DNA of 64,000 nt from Bacteroidota bacterium (GTDB lineage Bacteria; Bacteroidota; Ignavibacteria; Tepidaquicellales; Tepidaquicellaceae): contig JAFDZP010000002.1 in NCBI GenBank assembly GCA_018266835.1, forward strand, positions 262,419 through 326,418, given 5' to 3'. The position numbers and the translations under genes were made by a program. Positions 8,840-18,402 of the stretch are shown piece after piece. How positions within the stretch are numbered: position 1 is the first letter of the stretch; every line of letters begins with the position of its first letter. The notes under the pieces were generated by a model. It made no database searches. It saw only the letters and a list, made by a program, of their open reading frames with translations, and was not told the DNA's origin.

Positions 8840-9328
8840 TTAGTTATAAGAAAATGAACTTGTATCTTTGGAACCGACTTTTTCCTGAATCTTTATTAAA
8901 GCGTTCAATAAATTATCAGGTCGTGGGGGGCATCCTGCAACGTACACGTCAACAGGTAAAAACTGATCAATGCCCTGAACTACAGAATATGTTCTGTACA
9001 TTCCGCCAGAAGATGTACAAGCGCCCATTGCAATAACCCATTTCGGGTCAGGCATCTGGTCGTAAATCTTTCTTACTACTTTTGCCATTTTATATGTTAC
9101 TGTTCCGGCTACTATCATTACATCAGACTGTCTTGGAGAAAATCTGAATACCTCTGAACCGAATCTTGAAATATCAAATCTTGGACCCGCCACTGCCATC
9201 ATTTCAATAGCACAGCATGATATACCCATCGGCATTGGCCATAGAGCATTCTTTCTTCCCCATTTAATTAATTCATCTATTTTGGATGTTACAAATCCGT
9301 CATTGGAAAGTCTTTCTTCTAATCCCAT
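8840..9328 (-). CDS. nuoB: NADH-quinone oxidoreductase subunit B
   Basis: The subunit that carries the terminal 4Fe-4S cluster N2, next to the quinone site. The four ligands are visible: adjacent Cys38-Cys39 ([10 protein letters not shown]), Cys104 ([10 protein letters not shown]) and Cys133 (AGCPPRP). The length of 162 residues is usual. The start overlaps the nuoA stop by 10 bases, which implies translational coupling, while the next gene downstream is the T9SS cargo gene instead of nuoC. Confidence 0.97.
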   Translation of the reverse strand: MGLEERLSNDGFVTSKIDELIKWGRKNALWPMPMGISCCAIEMMAVAGPRFDISRFGSEVFRFSPRQSDVMIVAGTVTYKMAKVVRKIYDQMPDPKWVIAMGACTSSGGMYRTYSVVQGIDQFLPVDVYVAGCPPRPDNLLNALIKIQEKVGSKDTSSFSYN

Positions 9329-9687
9329 TTTAAAGCCCCTTTTTTAATAACGTAGAAGTACCCTATAAAAAGTATTACTACGAAAACAATTACACTTATA
9401 AAAGAATAAACCATTTTAGCAGGTTCAAAGTTCACGAACGACACAGCCCATGGATACAGAAAAACAACTTCTATATCAAACAATATAAACAGAACAGAAA
9501 CCATGTAGTACTTCACTGAAAATTTGTCTCTGGCAGAACCAACCGGCTCCATTCCGCTTTCATAAGTTGAAAGTTTTTCTCTGTTAGGACGGGTAGGTCC
9601 CACTAACCAGGACATATTAACATTAACAACTGCAAATCCTAATGAAATAAATAGGATTATCATTATTGGAATATAGGATTCAATCAT
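9319..9687 (-). CDS. nuoA: NADH-quinone oxidoreductase subunit A
   Basis: A small membrane subunit of complex I with three transmembrane helices (about residues 4-24, 61-82 and 90-112). The conserved loop [20 protein letters not shown] and the acidic [12 protein letters not shown] motif are typical. It is the first gene of the nuo unit, 63 bases after the acyl-CoA synthetase gene on the same strand; that gap is AT-rich and may hold the nuo promoter. Confidence 0.96.
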   Translation of the reverse strand: MIESYIPIMIILFISLGFAVVNVNMSWLVGPTRPNREKLSTYESGMEPVGSARDKFSVKYYMVSVLFILFDIEVVFLYPWAVSFVNFEPAKMVYSFISVIVFVVILFIGYFYVIKKGALKWD

Positions 9688-9750
9688 AGTTTACAATATA
9701 TACTTTTTTTCCAATTTTTTTTAGGCAAAATTACGTTATAGTAATATTTT

Positions 9751-11508
9751 TTATGAAGTTTTATACATTTTTTCAATCAAATCCTTATACTTTTCTTCAA
9801 CTATCCTTCTTTTTATCTTTAATGTAGGGGTTAACTCATTATCTTCTATAGTAAATGGTTTCTCCAGCAAAGCAAATTTTCTTACTTTTTCATAAGTTGC
9901 TAAGTTTTTTTGGACTGAATTGATATCTTTTTCTATCTCTTTTAAAATTTCTTTATTTGAATGAAGTTCTTTCTCATCTTTAAAATCAACTTTTAATTTT
10001 GAAGCCAGCATTTTCAAATGCTCAATCTGCGGGACAATTAAAGATGTCACATACATTCTTTCGTTTCCGATTATAAGAATCTGCTCTATATAATTAAGCT
10101 GCTTAAGTATTTCTTCAATTTGTGCAGGAGCAATGTACTTCCCTCCTGAAGTTTTGAACAATTCTTTTTTTCTGTCCGTGATTTTTATATATCCTTCGCT
10201 ATCCATTACTCCTATATCTCCCGTATGAAGCCAGCCGTCAATAATAGTATCACAAGTCTCTTTCGGATGTTTGTAGTAACCTTCCATGATGGATTCACTC
10301 TTTACAAGTATTTCACCGTCATCTGCAATTTTTGTTTCTACTCCGTTTAAAGAGGGACCAACTGTACCGGGCTTATTTTTCTCAGGCGGATTTACTGAAA
10401 TCACAGGTGAGTGTTCCGTCATTCCGTAACCTTCAATTACGGTTATTCCCATATAAATAAAAAACTCTGAGATATTTTTATTCAGCGCACCGCCGCCCGA
10501 GCACATAAGTCTTAATGCTCCTCCTGTCTTAGCAGCAATTTTTGAATAAACTAACTTATATGCAATATTCCATTTAATAGAATGCGGCTTGACTTCACGA
10601 AGATGAGCCATATTTATTGCCCATGCAGATATTTTCTTTTTAAATCCGGTTAGTGAATTAGGACTATCTGAAATTTTCACATACATTTTTTCAAGCAGGC
10701 GCGGAACGCATATCATTATAGTAGGTTTTACTTCAGGCATCTGTGCTGAAATCGTATCAATGTTTTTTGCAAAGTAAATCTCCGCTCCGCTGAAAAAAGC
10801 AAGATAATATCCTGCCGTTCTTTCATACGCATGACAATATGGCAGGAAGGAAAGAAATCTATCCTGCTCATTTATCTGCAATACTTTTGTGCAGGCTTTT
10901 ATATTTGTATAAACATTTTTGTGTGAGAGCATTACTCCCTTGGGATTTCCTGTAGTACCGGAAGTATATATAATAGTGAGCAATTCATTTTCAGAAATCT
11001 GAGAAGAAAGTTTTTTTAAATCCTCATTAGCTGCAAAATTTTTTCTGATTGTTTCATAATTAATTGTATCGGGAGCAATATATTCCTCCGGAAGTTTATT
11101 AAATGAAACAACCATTTGTAACGAGGGCACTTCATTTTTAATCTTATTTATCTTATCCAGAAGAAATTTATTCATCACAAAAATTATTTTTACTTCTGCG
11201 TCGTTGAGAATATATTTTATCTGTTCGGGATTTAACGAAACGTAAGTCGGGACTGAGATTAGCTCTGAAAACATACATGCAAAATCAACCGATGCCCATT
11301 CATATCTGTTATCCGATAGAATAGCAACTTTGTCTCCCCTTTTAAGATTATTAAAACTGAAAAAATGAATAAGCGAGGAAATATTTTCCGTGAAAGCTTT
11401 ATAATCTATGGAAGAATATGAGCCGTTGTCTTCTTTTGTGAAGAATATTTTTTTATTTGGAGGATACTTTTGAGAATTTTCTAAAAATAGATCTGTTAAA
11501 GTCTGCAT
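9751..11508 (-). CDS. Long-chain fatty acid--CoA ligase (AMP-forming)
   Basis: An adenylate-forming enzyme that activates long-chain fatty acids to acyl-CoA via acyl-AMP. The P-loop-like motif TIIYTSGTTGNPKGVMLSHK, the GYGMTEHSP motif and the WLHTGDIG...DRKKELFKTSGGKYIAP segment define it as a FadD15-type long-chain synthetase (585 residues, normal length). No signal peptide is seen; it probably acts at the inner face of the membrane. It is divergent from the exonuclease fusion gene, with a MITE-like palindrome between them. Confidence 0.92.
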   Translation of the reverse strand: MQTLTDLFLENSQKYPPNKKIFFTKEDNGSYSSIDYKAFTENISSLIHFFSFNNLKRGDKVAILSDNRYEWASVDFACMFSELISVPTYVSLNPEQIKYILNDAEVKIIFVMNKFLLDKINKIKNEVPSLQMVVSFNKLPEEYIAPDTINYETIRKNFAANEDLKKLSSQISENELLTIIYTSGTTGNPKGVMLSHKNVYTNIKACTKVLQINEQDRFLSFLPYCHAYERTAGYYLAFFSGAEIYFAKNIDTISAQMPEVKPTIMICVPRLLEKMYVKISDSPNSLTGFKKKISAWAINMAHLREVKPHSIKWNIAYKLVYSKIAAKTGGALRLMCSGGGALNKNISEFFIYMGITVIEGYGMTEHSPVISVNPPEKNKPGTVGPSLNGVETKIADDGEILVKSESIMEGYYKHPKETCDTIIDGWLHTGDIGVMDSEGYIKITDRKKELFKTSGGKYIAPAQIEEILKQLNYIEQILIIGNERMYVTSLIVPQIEHLKMLASKLKVDFKDEKELHSNKEILKEIEKDINSVQKNLATYEKVRKFALLEKPFTIEDNELTPTLKIKRRIVEEKYKDLIEKMYKTS

Positions 11509-11554
11509 GCGGAAATTTCAGAAAGATTTTAATTTTAAAAAAGGCATTACGTTA

Positions 11555-11680
11555 TTAACCGCAGAGGACACAGATTTTTTACAAGGAGAACACAGAAATT
11601 TTTTAAAAAAAATTTATCCATATTTGAATTTTATCGCTCTGTGTTCTCTGCGATATTTCTCTGTGACATCTGTGGTTAAA
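11555..11680. repeat. MITE-like imperfect palindrome
   Basis: The left arm starts TTAACCGCAGAGGACACAGA (11555-11574) and the right arm ends with its near complement, ACATCTGTGGTTAA (about 11666-11679); inner parts ACACAG/CTGTGT also pair. The unit of about 125 bp has no coding capacity of its own. Repeats built on AACCGCAGAG...CACAGAG are dispersed in many genomes. No clear target duplication was found. Confidence 0.6.
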
Positions 11681-11737
11681 ACCGAAAGCCAAATTTTTTG
11701 GAAATTTTTGTTTACAAATATATTACTATATTTATTT

Positions 11738-13459
11738 ATGGGAACGCCTATATACGATACAACATTTGTAGTCTGCGACGTTGAAACAACGGGTGTATCA
11801 TCCGATTTTAACCGCATTACTGAAATCGGATTGATAAAAATTTATAACGGAGAAGTTATTGATAAATTTACTTCACTTGTAAATCCCAAACAGCATATAC
11901 CAAGCCAGATTACATATCTCACCGGTATTACCAATGAAGATGTGATGGATAAGCCGACGTTTGAAGAGCTCTCGCCGAAAATTCATAATTTTATATTTGA
12001 TAAATCGCACACAACTGACGGCGCAGATTCGACACTCTTGTTCACAGGGCATAATGTAGCATTCGATTATAACTTCATCAGAAAGTCATTTGAAAGAACT
12101 GGCAATAATTTTCAATTCAATTTAAAAACAATTTGTACCTGCAAACTTGCCAGAAGGCTTCTTAAAAAACTTAAGAGTAAATCACTTTACAATGTTGCCG
12201 AATATTTTGAAATAAAAGCAGATAATTTTCACCGGGCATTTGATGATACCCTTGTAACTTCCAAAATTCTTCTCAGGTTTTTAGATATACTTAATGAAGA
12301 GTATGAGCTTGAAACAACTGAGGAAGTGCTGCGATTTCAGAATACAAAAATTTACACATCCGTAAACAAGTCCCCTATTCTTAAAAGGATAAAGGCAAAC
12401 ATAAAAGATTTCCCAAGGTTACCGGGAGTTTATTTTATGAAGAGCAGGCACGATGAAATAATTTATATAGGAAAAGCTAAAAATTTAAGAGAACGACTTT
12501 CAACTTATTTGAATTCATCCTCTGATCTTCCGCCTAAAGTAAGAAATATGATTCAGGCAGTGCATGCAATTGAATATGAAGTAACGGATTCCGAACTTTC
12601 CGCTTTGATAATGGAATCAAAGATGATTAAAAAGCATAAGCCGAGATTTAATACAGCAATAAAGCGATATAGATTTCATCCATTCTTAAAAATTGATATA
12701 CAGAATGAATACCCGAAGATTGATAAAGTTTATGAGATAGAAAATGACGGAGCAAATTATTACGGACCGTTTTCAAGCGGAAGGACTGTGAACAGAATTT
12801 TAAAACAGATAAATGAAAATTATAAACTTCGTAAATGTGAATACAAATTTTTGAGACCTTCAAAAACTCATTCTACCTGTATGTATTTTGATATAGGAAA
12901 ATGCAACGCTCCTTGTAATTTAGCCCAGTCAAAAAAGGAATATACCGATGAAGTGAAAAATGTTCATAATTTTATCACAGATGAAGGAGAGGAATCAGTT
13001 CAGAAATTTTTTGAAAGGCAGATGATAAGGTTTTCAGAGGAGGAAGATTTTGAGAGGGCTGCTTTTTTACGTGACAGATTGAAAGATATTCAAAGGGTAA
13101 TGAGCTATCAGAAAGTAATTACTTCAGCTATCAACAATAAAAAAATTATTATAAAGCAGAAGTACGGTGATAAAGAGGAGATATTTTTTATCCATAACGG
13201 AAAACTGATGAAGACTTACACTATAAACATTGATGAAGTCGCAGATGAAAATTTAATTCTGGATGATATATTTGAAACAACAGATTACCTCTTTTTTTCC
13301 TTATCAAAATTTATTAAGCATCGCTTTACGCCTGAAGAACTTGATGAAATAAAAGTAATTTCAAACTGGCTGGCAGTGAACAGAGATAAAAGTATTGTTC
13401 TGGAAATTACAGATTCGATGAGCAAAAACGAAATTATAAAATGGATAATGCAAAATTAA
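11738..13459 (+). CDS. DEDDh exonuclease / GIY-YIG / UvrC-like fusion protein
   Basis: A DNA repair-type nuclease with two catalytic modules, 573 residues from the ATG at 11738. Residues 8-175 are a DnaQ-like 3'-5' exonuclease with Asp14, Glu16, Asp110, His165 and Asp170. Residues 225-305 are a GIY-YIG endonuclease domain (PGVYFM, IIYIGKAKNLRERL, catalytic-type Glu293). The rest resembles the UvrC middle part with a Cys-rich patch (RKCEYKF, CMYFDIGKCNAPC) and a UvrB-binding UVR motif (FEEEEDFERAAFLRDRLKDI-like). No RNase H-type UvrC C-terminal nuclease follows. Similar fusions are known (Cho-like). The frame is open upstream to 11507, but that part is a palindromic repeat, so the later ATG is chosen. 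Confidence 0.87.
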   Translation: MGTPIYDTTFVVCDVETTGVSSDFNRITEIGLIKIYNGEVIDKFTSLVNPKQHIPSQITYLTGITNEDVMDKPTFEELSPKIHNFIFDKSHTTDGADSTLLFTGHNVAFDYNFIRKSFERTGNNFQFNLKTICTCKLARRLLKKLKSKSLYNVAEYFEIKADNFHRAFDDTLVTSKILLRFLDILNEEYELETTEEVLRFQNTKIYTSVNKSPILKRIKANIKDFPRLPGVYFMKSRHDEIIYIGKAKNLRERLSTYLNSSSDLPPKVRNMIQAVHAIEYEVTDSELSALIMESKMIKKHKPRFNTAIKRYRFHPFLKIDIQNEYPKIDKVYEIENDGANYYGPFSSGRTVNRILKQINENYKLRKCEYKFLRPSKTHSTCMYFDIGKCNAPCNLAQSKKEYTDEVKNVHNFITDEGEESVQKFFERQMIRFSEEEDFERAAFLRDRLKDIQRVMSYQKVITSAINNKKIIIKQKYGDKEEIFFIHNGKLMKTYTINIDEVADENLILDDIFETTDYLFFSLSKFIKHRFTPEELDEIKVISNWLAVNRDKSIVLEITDSMSKNEIIKWIMQN

Positions 13460-13461
13460 TC

Positions 13462-13674
13462 TCAGGCGAGTGGTCTTCCCGACTTCACAATGTGGTAATG
13501 CTCAATACGGCGGGAAAGTTTTGCAAATTCTTCTTTTGCCTCTTCAACAGAATTATAAGTCTTAATCTGTTTCATTTGAGAGCTTTTTAAGTTAAATATA
13601 ATTTTATTATCCACAAGGGAAATAAAATCAATTCTTCTCACAGATATTTCCTGAGAATCGTCGTCTATAATCAT
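13462..13674 (-). CDS. Small hypothetical protein
   Basis: A 70-residue basic/acidic protein that I do not recognise. It reads like a real small protein: a predicted beta-beta-beta-alpha layout (SVRRIDFISLVDNKIIFNLKS then a VEEAKEEFAKLSRRIEHY helix), no low-complexity sequence and no transmembrane segment. It ends 2 bases from the stop of the convergent exonuclease fusion gene. The ATG has no clear ribosome binding site. Confidence 0.55.
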   Translation of the reverse strand: MIIDDDSQEISVRRIDFISLVDNKIIFNLKSSQMKQIKTYNSVEEAKEEFAKLSRRIEHYHIVKSGRPLA

Positions 13675-13808
13675 AGGGTATTTGGGAATAGGTTAAATTA
13701 TAAAAAAGTATCTTTAATTTCTATATAAAATGAGATTATAAAAATTCTTCCCAAAAATTATCAATAACTATTTTAATTAAGTTTGCGTATAACTTTTAAA
13801 AATTAAGA

Positions 13809-14891
13809 TTGAACATATTCGAAAAAATATACAACCTTTATACAAGCGACCTTACTTCTGAAGAATTTCAAAAACTGGTTACAAAAGATATTCCGGGGCT
13901 CTACAAGTTTTATTCCCGTGATATGAAGAAGCCGGATGAGAGCAAGGATAATTTCAAAAGATGGCTTTTGTTCATCCGTAACTTTATTGTTGCTATTCTC
14001 AGGAAACTTACTCCTCTCCGCAGGATTTTGTTCTCAATTGCAATATTTATTTTTGCTGCAGGAGTTGTAACCGATAATCCCCAGTGGTACGGATTTTCTA
14101 TTTATATTTTAGTTTTACTTTTAGTTCTTGAAGTAGCAGATAAAATTATTGCAAAGGATGAAATTTCTATTGCAAGAGAGGTACAGGACTCTATGATTCC
14201 TAAATCCGCTCCTGCATATGAAGGATATGATATTGAATGTCACTGCGAAACTGCAAATGATGTTGGAGGTGACTTTATAGATTTTGTTAACCGCAAAGAT
14301 GAACTGAATAATAAGCTGCTTATCTCTGTCGGAGATATTTCAGGTAAAGGAATGGGAGCAGCGCTTCACATGGTTCACGTCCGGGCAATAATAAGATATG
14401 TCGCCGATATAATTCCTGAACCCAAAGATATTATGAAATCTCTTAACAGAGATATTTTAAAAAATTTTAAGAAGGGTTTATTTCTTACTGCAGTATTAGC
14501 TGAAATAGATAAAGATAAAATAAAACTCTGCCGGGGAGGACATCCGCCTATTCTATTTTTTAAAAAATCTGAAAACAGATGCGAAGAATTAAAGCCTGCA
14601 GGTTCAGCGCTCGGAATGATGAATGAAGATTTGTTTAATAAAACCATTCAGGATATTGAAGTCACTCTTCAAACCGGTGACGTTATTTTTATTTATACTG
14701 ACGGAATTTTTGAAGCAATGAATTCAAATAAAGATGAATACGGACTTGCAAAAGTTAAAGAAGTATTAAGCTCAAATGCTTATAAAGATGTATCGGATAT
14801 AAAAAGAATTTTAGTTGATTCAGTTAATAATTTCAGAGGTTTCCATGAAGTGAACGATGATATTACTTTCGCTATAATAAAAAAGAAATAA
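13809..14891 (+). CDS. PP2C-type SpoIIE phosphatase with membrane anchor
   Basis: A serine/threonine protein phosphatase of the SpoIIE/RsbU family, which typically dephosphorylates anti-anti-sigma factors. Two transmembrane segments (about 72-88 and 93-110) precede a linker with IAREVQDSMIP and the PP2C domain (about 135-360). Metal-binding and catalytic motifs are visible: DVGGDF (151-156), GDISGKGMGAA, GGHPP and TDGIFEAMN. The start is a TTG at 13809; the next ATG, at residue 39, would cut the N-terminal segment, so TTG is preferred. No STAS-domain partner or kinase lies nearby. Confidence 0.88.
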   Translation: MNIFEKIYNLYTSDLTSEEFQKLVTKDIPGLYKFYSRDMKKPDESKDNFKRWLLFIRNFIVAILRKLTPLRRILFSIAIFIFAAGVVTDNPQWYGFSIYILVLLLVLEVADKIIAKDEISIAREVQDSMIPKSAPAYEGYDIECHCETANDVGGDFIDFVNRKDELNNKLLISVGDISGKGMGAALHMVHVRAIIRYVADIIPEPKDIMKSLNRDILKNFKKGLFLTAVLAEIDKDKIKLCRGGHPPILFFKKSENRCEELKPAGSALGMMNEDLFNKTIQDIEVTLQTGDVIFIYTDGIFEAMNSNKDEYGLAKVKEVLSSNAYKDVSDIKRILVDSVNNFRGFHEVNDDITFAIIKKK

Positions 14892-14922
14892 ATCATGAGT
14901 GCTTTCTTAAGCACCCATGATT
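14891..14922. terminator. Bidirectional hairpin terminator
   Basis: AATCATG-GTGCTT pairs with AAGCAC-CATGATT (arms 14891-14904 and 14909-14922, one bulged base each side). It lies directly after the phosphatase stop and 11 bases from the stop of the convergent T9SS gene. Confidence 0.75.
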
Positions 14923-14933
14923 TATTGTACAAT

Positions 14934-17900
14934 TTATTTTACAAACATCATTTTCTTAATTCCGATAAAACTTCCCGCTTCAAGTCTGTAGAAATAAACT
15001 CCGGATGCTAATGTAGAAGCATTGAAATCCACGGTGTAATTTCCGGCGTTTCTGAATTCGTTGTTTATCAGTCTTGCAACTTCTTTTCCTGAAATATCAT
15101 AGATCTTTAACATCACATTTCCATTAGAAGGCAAACTAAATTCAATTTTCGTAGATGGATTGAAAGGATTCGGATAATTTTGTTTTAGAACAAAAGTACT
15201 TGGTAATCCTATACTAACTTCACTTGCCAGATTGTAATATTCAAAGTTACCATTATAATCAGTTTGCTTTAATCTGTACTTGTATTTTCCAGACTGCAAA
15301 TTGTTATCATTGAACGAATAGTTATGCTGAACATTTGAGTTTCCGTTGCCGTTCACAAAACCAATATTATTCCAATCTTCATTTCCGGTTTTTCTTTGAA
15401 TGTCAAATCCTCTGTTATTAACTTCGCTTCCGGTGCTCCAGGTTAAAGATACATTCGAGCCTGAAATTTGAGAGTTAAAGGCAAGAAGCTCAACCGGTAA
15501 TGGCGCAGAAATAACAGTGGAAAAACTTCCTCTGCCGTGTGTTGCTGCTACTAATACATTATCGGAAGAACGATAATCGAACATAACAGTTACAACATTT
15601 CCGATTGATGTTACTGCTTCCTGTGTCCAGACTGTTGATGCTCCGTTTATATTTAATGTATAGTAAACACCAACTGATGTTGCAAGAAATACATGCAGCT
15701 GACTATCTTTATAGAGTATAGTTGCCCATCTGCAAGAAGGTCCATTTGCGCCTGCCAGGTTTCCATCTATATTAGTCCATGTAGAACCCGCATCTGTAGA
15801 ATACCAGAGTCTTTGCACATTATAGTTACTGAATACAGCAATAACGTTATTTGAATTTGTGGGGTCAATTGCCAGACATGATACAAATCCTGCAGGCATT
15901 GCAACTGAATTGAGATTTGCACTTACAGTTGCTGTTGTATTTGCATTATCTATTCTTCTTATAAAACCGCCATCAGTACCGTAATAAACAACATTAGCAG
16001 TGTTGGCTTTAGAAACACTTACAGCTGATACCTGATTTCCGGGTACACCGAAATCTGTTCCTGCAAGGTAACTCCAGCCTACTGTTGCAGTACCATTAAT
16101 AATATTATTATTTCTCCAGATTCCTGTTGTTGTACCGGATGTACCGCCGCCATAATACACGATTGAAGAATTATTAGGATCTAATATATGCGGATTTATG
16201 AATGCAGGATTTCCCAACCCTGTTGGCTTCATTGAAACCATATTACTTCCGTCTCTATTAACTCTGTCTAAATCTCCGTTTTGCGATGTTGAATACAATC
16301 TGTCATCTGCAAGCGGTGGAATAGAACAGTAACCACCATCACCACTGTTTATTGAGCCCCATGGGTTTGTTAATAAAGCGCTATTAGTAGCCGATGAACC
16401 ATTATCCTGAAATCCCCCTGCTATCCAGTTTGAACCATTTTCAGGGTCTAAAGAAATTGCATAAAATTGTGTCACATTAAAACTGCCTGAACGTGAAAAC
16501 CATGTTACAGGATTATCAATAGATACGTTACCTGCTATATCATCTGTTCTTGAAATACCTCCATCATGACCACTGAAATATACCGAACTGCTACCCGGTT
16601 TAAAATATCCTATATGAATATCCGGGTGACTATTGGGATATGTTCCGTTTTGTTCCTGAGGCTGATATCCCCCGATTCTTTTTGTATTTGTACTTGTTGC
16701 AAAACCATCAGTAGAACGATAAAGATTTACTCCACCTAAAATTACAAAATTCGGATCTGTAGGACTTACCTGCATCGTCAAATCATAACCTCCTTGTGTA
16801 TCGAATGGCTCGTTGAAGGTTCCCAAATTACCCTGACCAGCCTGAGGAAGATTACCTCCCAAAGCAGTCCAGATTCCACCTGCACCTGTTCCATCACCGC
16901 TTACATATTGGTATTTCCAAAGCTGATGTCCGTTAACAGAGTTTGGTTCAGCATTAGGCACATCATGAACAGCAAAGTAAACTATATTTTGATTTGATGG
17001 AGCAATTGCTACAACTATTCTTCCAAATGTTGCCGGAAAAGAACCGGGAGTAATATTTGCCCATGTAACTCCGTCAGCAGAACGGTAAATTCCATTCATT
17101 GGTCCGCCAACAATGTAACTTCCAGCCGCATAGACAACTCCTGAAGTTGCGCATTTAACATCCGTGTATTCTGAAACAGTAACTGTATTACCCAGTACAG
17201 TAGTCCAGTTTGTTCCTCCGTTAGTAGATCTTTGTATTGAACCGATTGTAGCTGCATAAACTTCATCATCAGTAGCATTTGACGCGTCAGTAGCAACGTT
17301 CCAAACGTATTGCCAGTTAGAATTAAAACTGCTTGGAGAGCTGCCTGATGTAGATGCAAGTAGATTCCATGTTAACCCGTTATCGATTGATTTAAAAACT
17401 CCGTCACCTGTAAAGGCTCCGGCTGCACCAAACTGTCCTGCAGAATTACCTGCACGTTCACCCGTACCCATATACCACTTTCCTGTATTCCCTGTTCTAA
17501 TATCCTGAGCTATACAAGTTGTGCTATGCAGCTGGGTTAAAGTAGTTCTTTGAGTCCAGTTTACACCTGAATTAGTTGAACGCCAAATCCCGCCTGAAAC
17601 ACCGCCGGCGATTATTATGTTTGTATCGTTAATATCTCCGAGAACGGCTCTTGTTCTTCCGCCAACGTTACTCGGTCCTCTTTCGCTCCAGGTCAAAGCA
17701 TCAGGGGCATCACCCATTCTTTTGGGGAGACCTGCTGCAAACTCGAGTTCTTTTTGTCTTATGTTGTCCGGAATTCTATTTGTAACTGGATCACGAAGTT
17801 TTTTAAACTCCCAGCTAAATCTCGCCTGAGGGTCATCCTCATCGCCAATTGCATACGGTTTATTAAAAGAATTTTCGTTTTCATCGCTTTCAAGAATATT

Positions 17901-17987
17901 TTTACTTGTGGAGTTTTGCGATAAAAACAAAAATACATTTAAAAAAATAAATCCGGTAAATAGTAAAACCGTGAATAATTTTTTCAT
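14934..17987 (-). CDS. Large T9SS cargo protein with BNR/sortilin-type repeats
   Basis: A 1017-residue secreted protein. A signal peptide covers about 1-24. From residue 85 to about 830 it carries many BNR/VPS10-like repeats with SxDGGxTW-type turns (STNSGVNWT, SIDNGLTWN, STNGGTNWT, STDAGSTWT), which fold into beta-propellers in sialidases, sortilins and PSII-stability-like proteins. The first repeat is introduced by GPSNVGGRTRAV, common in these proteins. Residues about 835-925 form a fibronectin-like linker (PVELLAFNS...GFDIQRK...YRLKQTDYNG) shared with the gene at 23350. A type A sorting domain ends KKMMFVK. Sialidase activity cannot be claimed: no catalytic site was identified. Confidence 0.9.
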   Translation of the reverse strand: MKKLFTVLLFTGFIFLNVFLFLSQNSTSKNILESDENENSFNKPYAIGDEDDPQARFSWEFKKLRDPVTNRIPDNIRQKELEFAAGLPKRMGDAPDALTWSERGPSNVGGRTRAVLGDINDTNIIIAGGVSGGIWRSTNSGVNWTQRTTLTQLHSTTCIAQDIRTGNTGKWYMGTGERAGNSAGQFGAAGAFTGDGVFKSIDNGLTWNLLASTSGSSPSSFNSNWQYVWNVATDASNATDDEVYAATIGSIQRSTNGGTNWTTVLGNTVTVSEYTDVKCATSGVVYAAGSYIVGGPMNGIYRSADGVTWANITPGSFPATFGRIVVAIAPSNQNIVYFAVHDVPNAEPNSVNGHQLWKYQYVSGDGTGAGGIWTALGGNLPQAGQGNLGTFNEPFDTQGGYDLTMQVSPTDPNFVILGGVNLYRSTDGFATSTNTKRIGGYQPQEQNGTYPNSHPDIHIGYFKPGSSSVYFSGHDGGISRTDDIAGNVSIDNPVTWFSRSGSFNVTQFYAISLDPENGSNWIAGGFQDNGSSATNSALLTNPWGSINSGDGGYCSIPPLADDRLYSTSQNGDLDRVNRDGSNMVSMKPTGLGNPAFINPHILDPNNSSIVYYGGGTSGTTTGIWRNNNIINGTATVGWSYLAGTDFGVPGNQVSAVSVSKANTANVVYYGTDGGFIRRIDNANTTATVSANLNSVAMPAGFVSCLAIDPTNSNNVIAVFSNYNVQRLWYSTDAGSTWTNIDGNLAGANGPSCRWATILYKDSQLHVFLATSVGVYYTLNINGASTVWTQEAVTSIGNVVTVMFDYRSSDNVLVAATHGRGSFSTVISAPLPVELLAFNSQISGSNVSLTWSTGSEVNNRGFDIQRKTGNEDWNNIGFVNGNGNSNVQHNYSFNDNNLQSGKYKYRLKQTDYNGNFEYYNLASEVSIGLPSTFVLKQNYPNPFNPSTKIEFSLPSNGNVMLKIYDISGKEVARLINNEFRNAGNYTVDFNASTLASGVYFYRLEAGSFIGIKKMMFVK

Positions 17988-18402
17988 GATAAATTTGTTA
18001 AAGATAATTTTGAATTTTAAAATTTTAGTTAATACAAATTAAATGTTTTCTATAATAATCGCAGGAAGATAAATTATAAAATTTCCCAAAAATTTTTTAA
18101 ATTTTAAAAATAAATTCAGCTATTACTATATGAATAATCAATTAAATAAGAGATTTCAATTTTCCTAAATAATACCTGAAATTTATTTGTAATTATTTCC
18201 GGTTTAATATATTATCTTTATCAGACTTGAATGATTAATTATATTTTTGTGATTTTTAAAAAATGAATTTCGAAATAGTATACAAACATTCCAAGGAAGA
18301 TGGAATCCGGGGTGGATGAAGTTTAGTTTGTACTATTACGAAAATAATTATTTGGTTAAAAAAGTTTCAATCAAATAATTATTCATTGTATATAAAATTC
18401 AT
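17988..18402. other. AT-rich intergenic region with nested palindromes
   Basis: This 415-base gap between two minus-strand genes has no supported gene. The half nearer the T9SS gene is simple AT-rich sequence and probably holds its promoter. The other half has a cruciform-like element (18271-18340) and an 11-bp perfect stem (18344-18354 with 18372-18382). An 18-codon frame from 18264 was judged chance. Confidence 0.5.
18271..18382. repeat. Nested inverted repeats
   Basis: Outer arms CGAAATAGTATACAAAC (18271-18287) and GTTTGTACTATTACG (18326-18340) pair with a 2-base bulge; inside is ATTCCA/TGGAAT (18288-18293, 18301-18306). A second stem ATAATTATTTG/CAAATAATTAT follows at once. It could end ada transcription, but no T tract supports an intrinsic terminator. 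Confidence 0.5.

Noticed and set aside
11507..11737. N-terminal extension of the exonuclease fusion from an ATG at 11507
   Set aside because: The segment is mostly a palindromic repeat, overlaps the acyl-CoA synthetase start by two bases and adds no recognisable protein sequence before the conserved exonuclease motif.
18264..18320. 18-codon frame upstream of the cruciform near ada
   Set aside because: No ribosome binding site and it lies within the inverted repeat.
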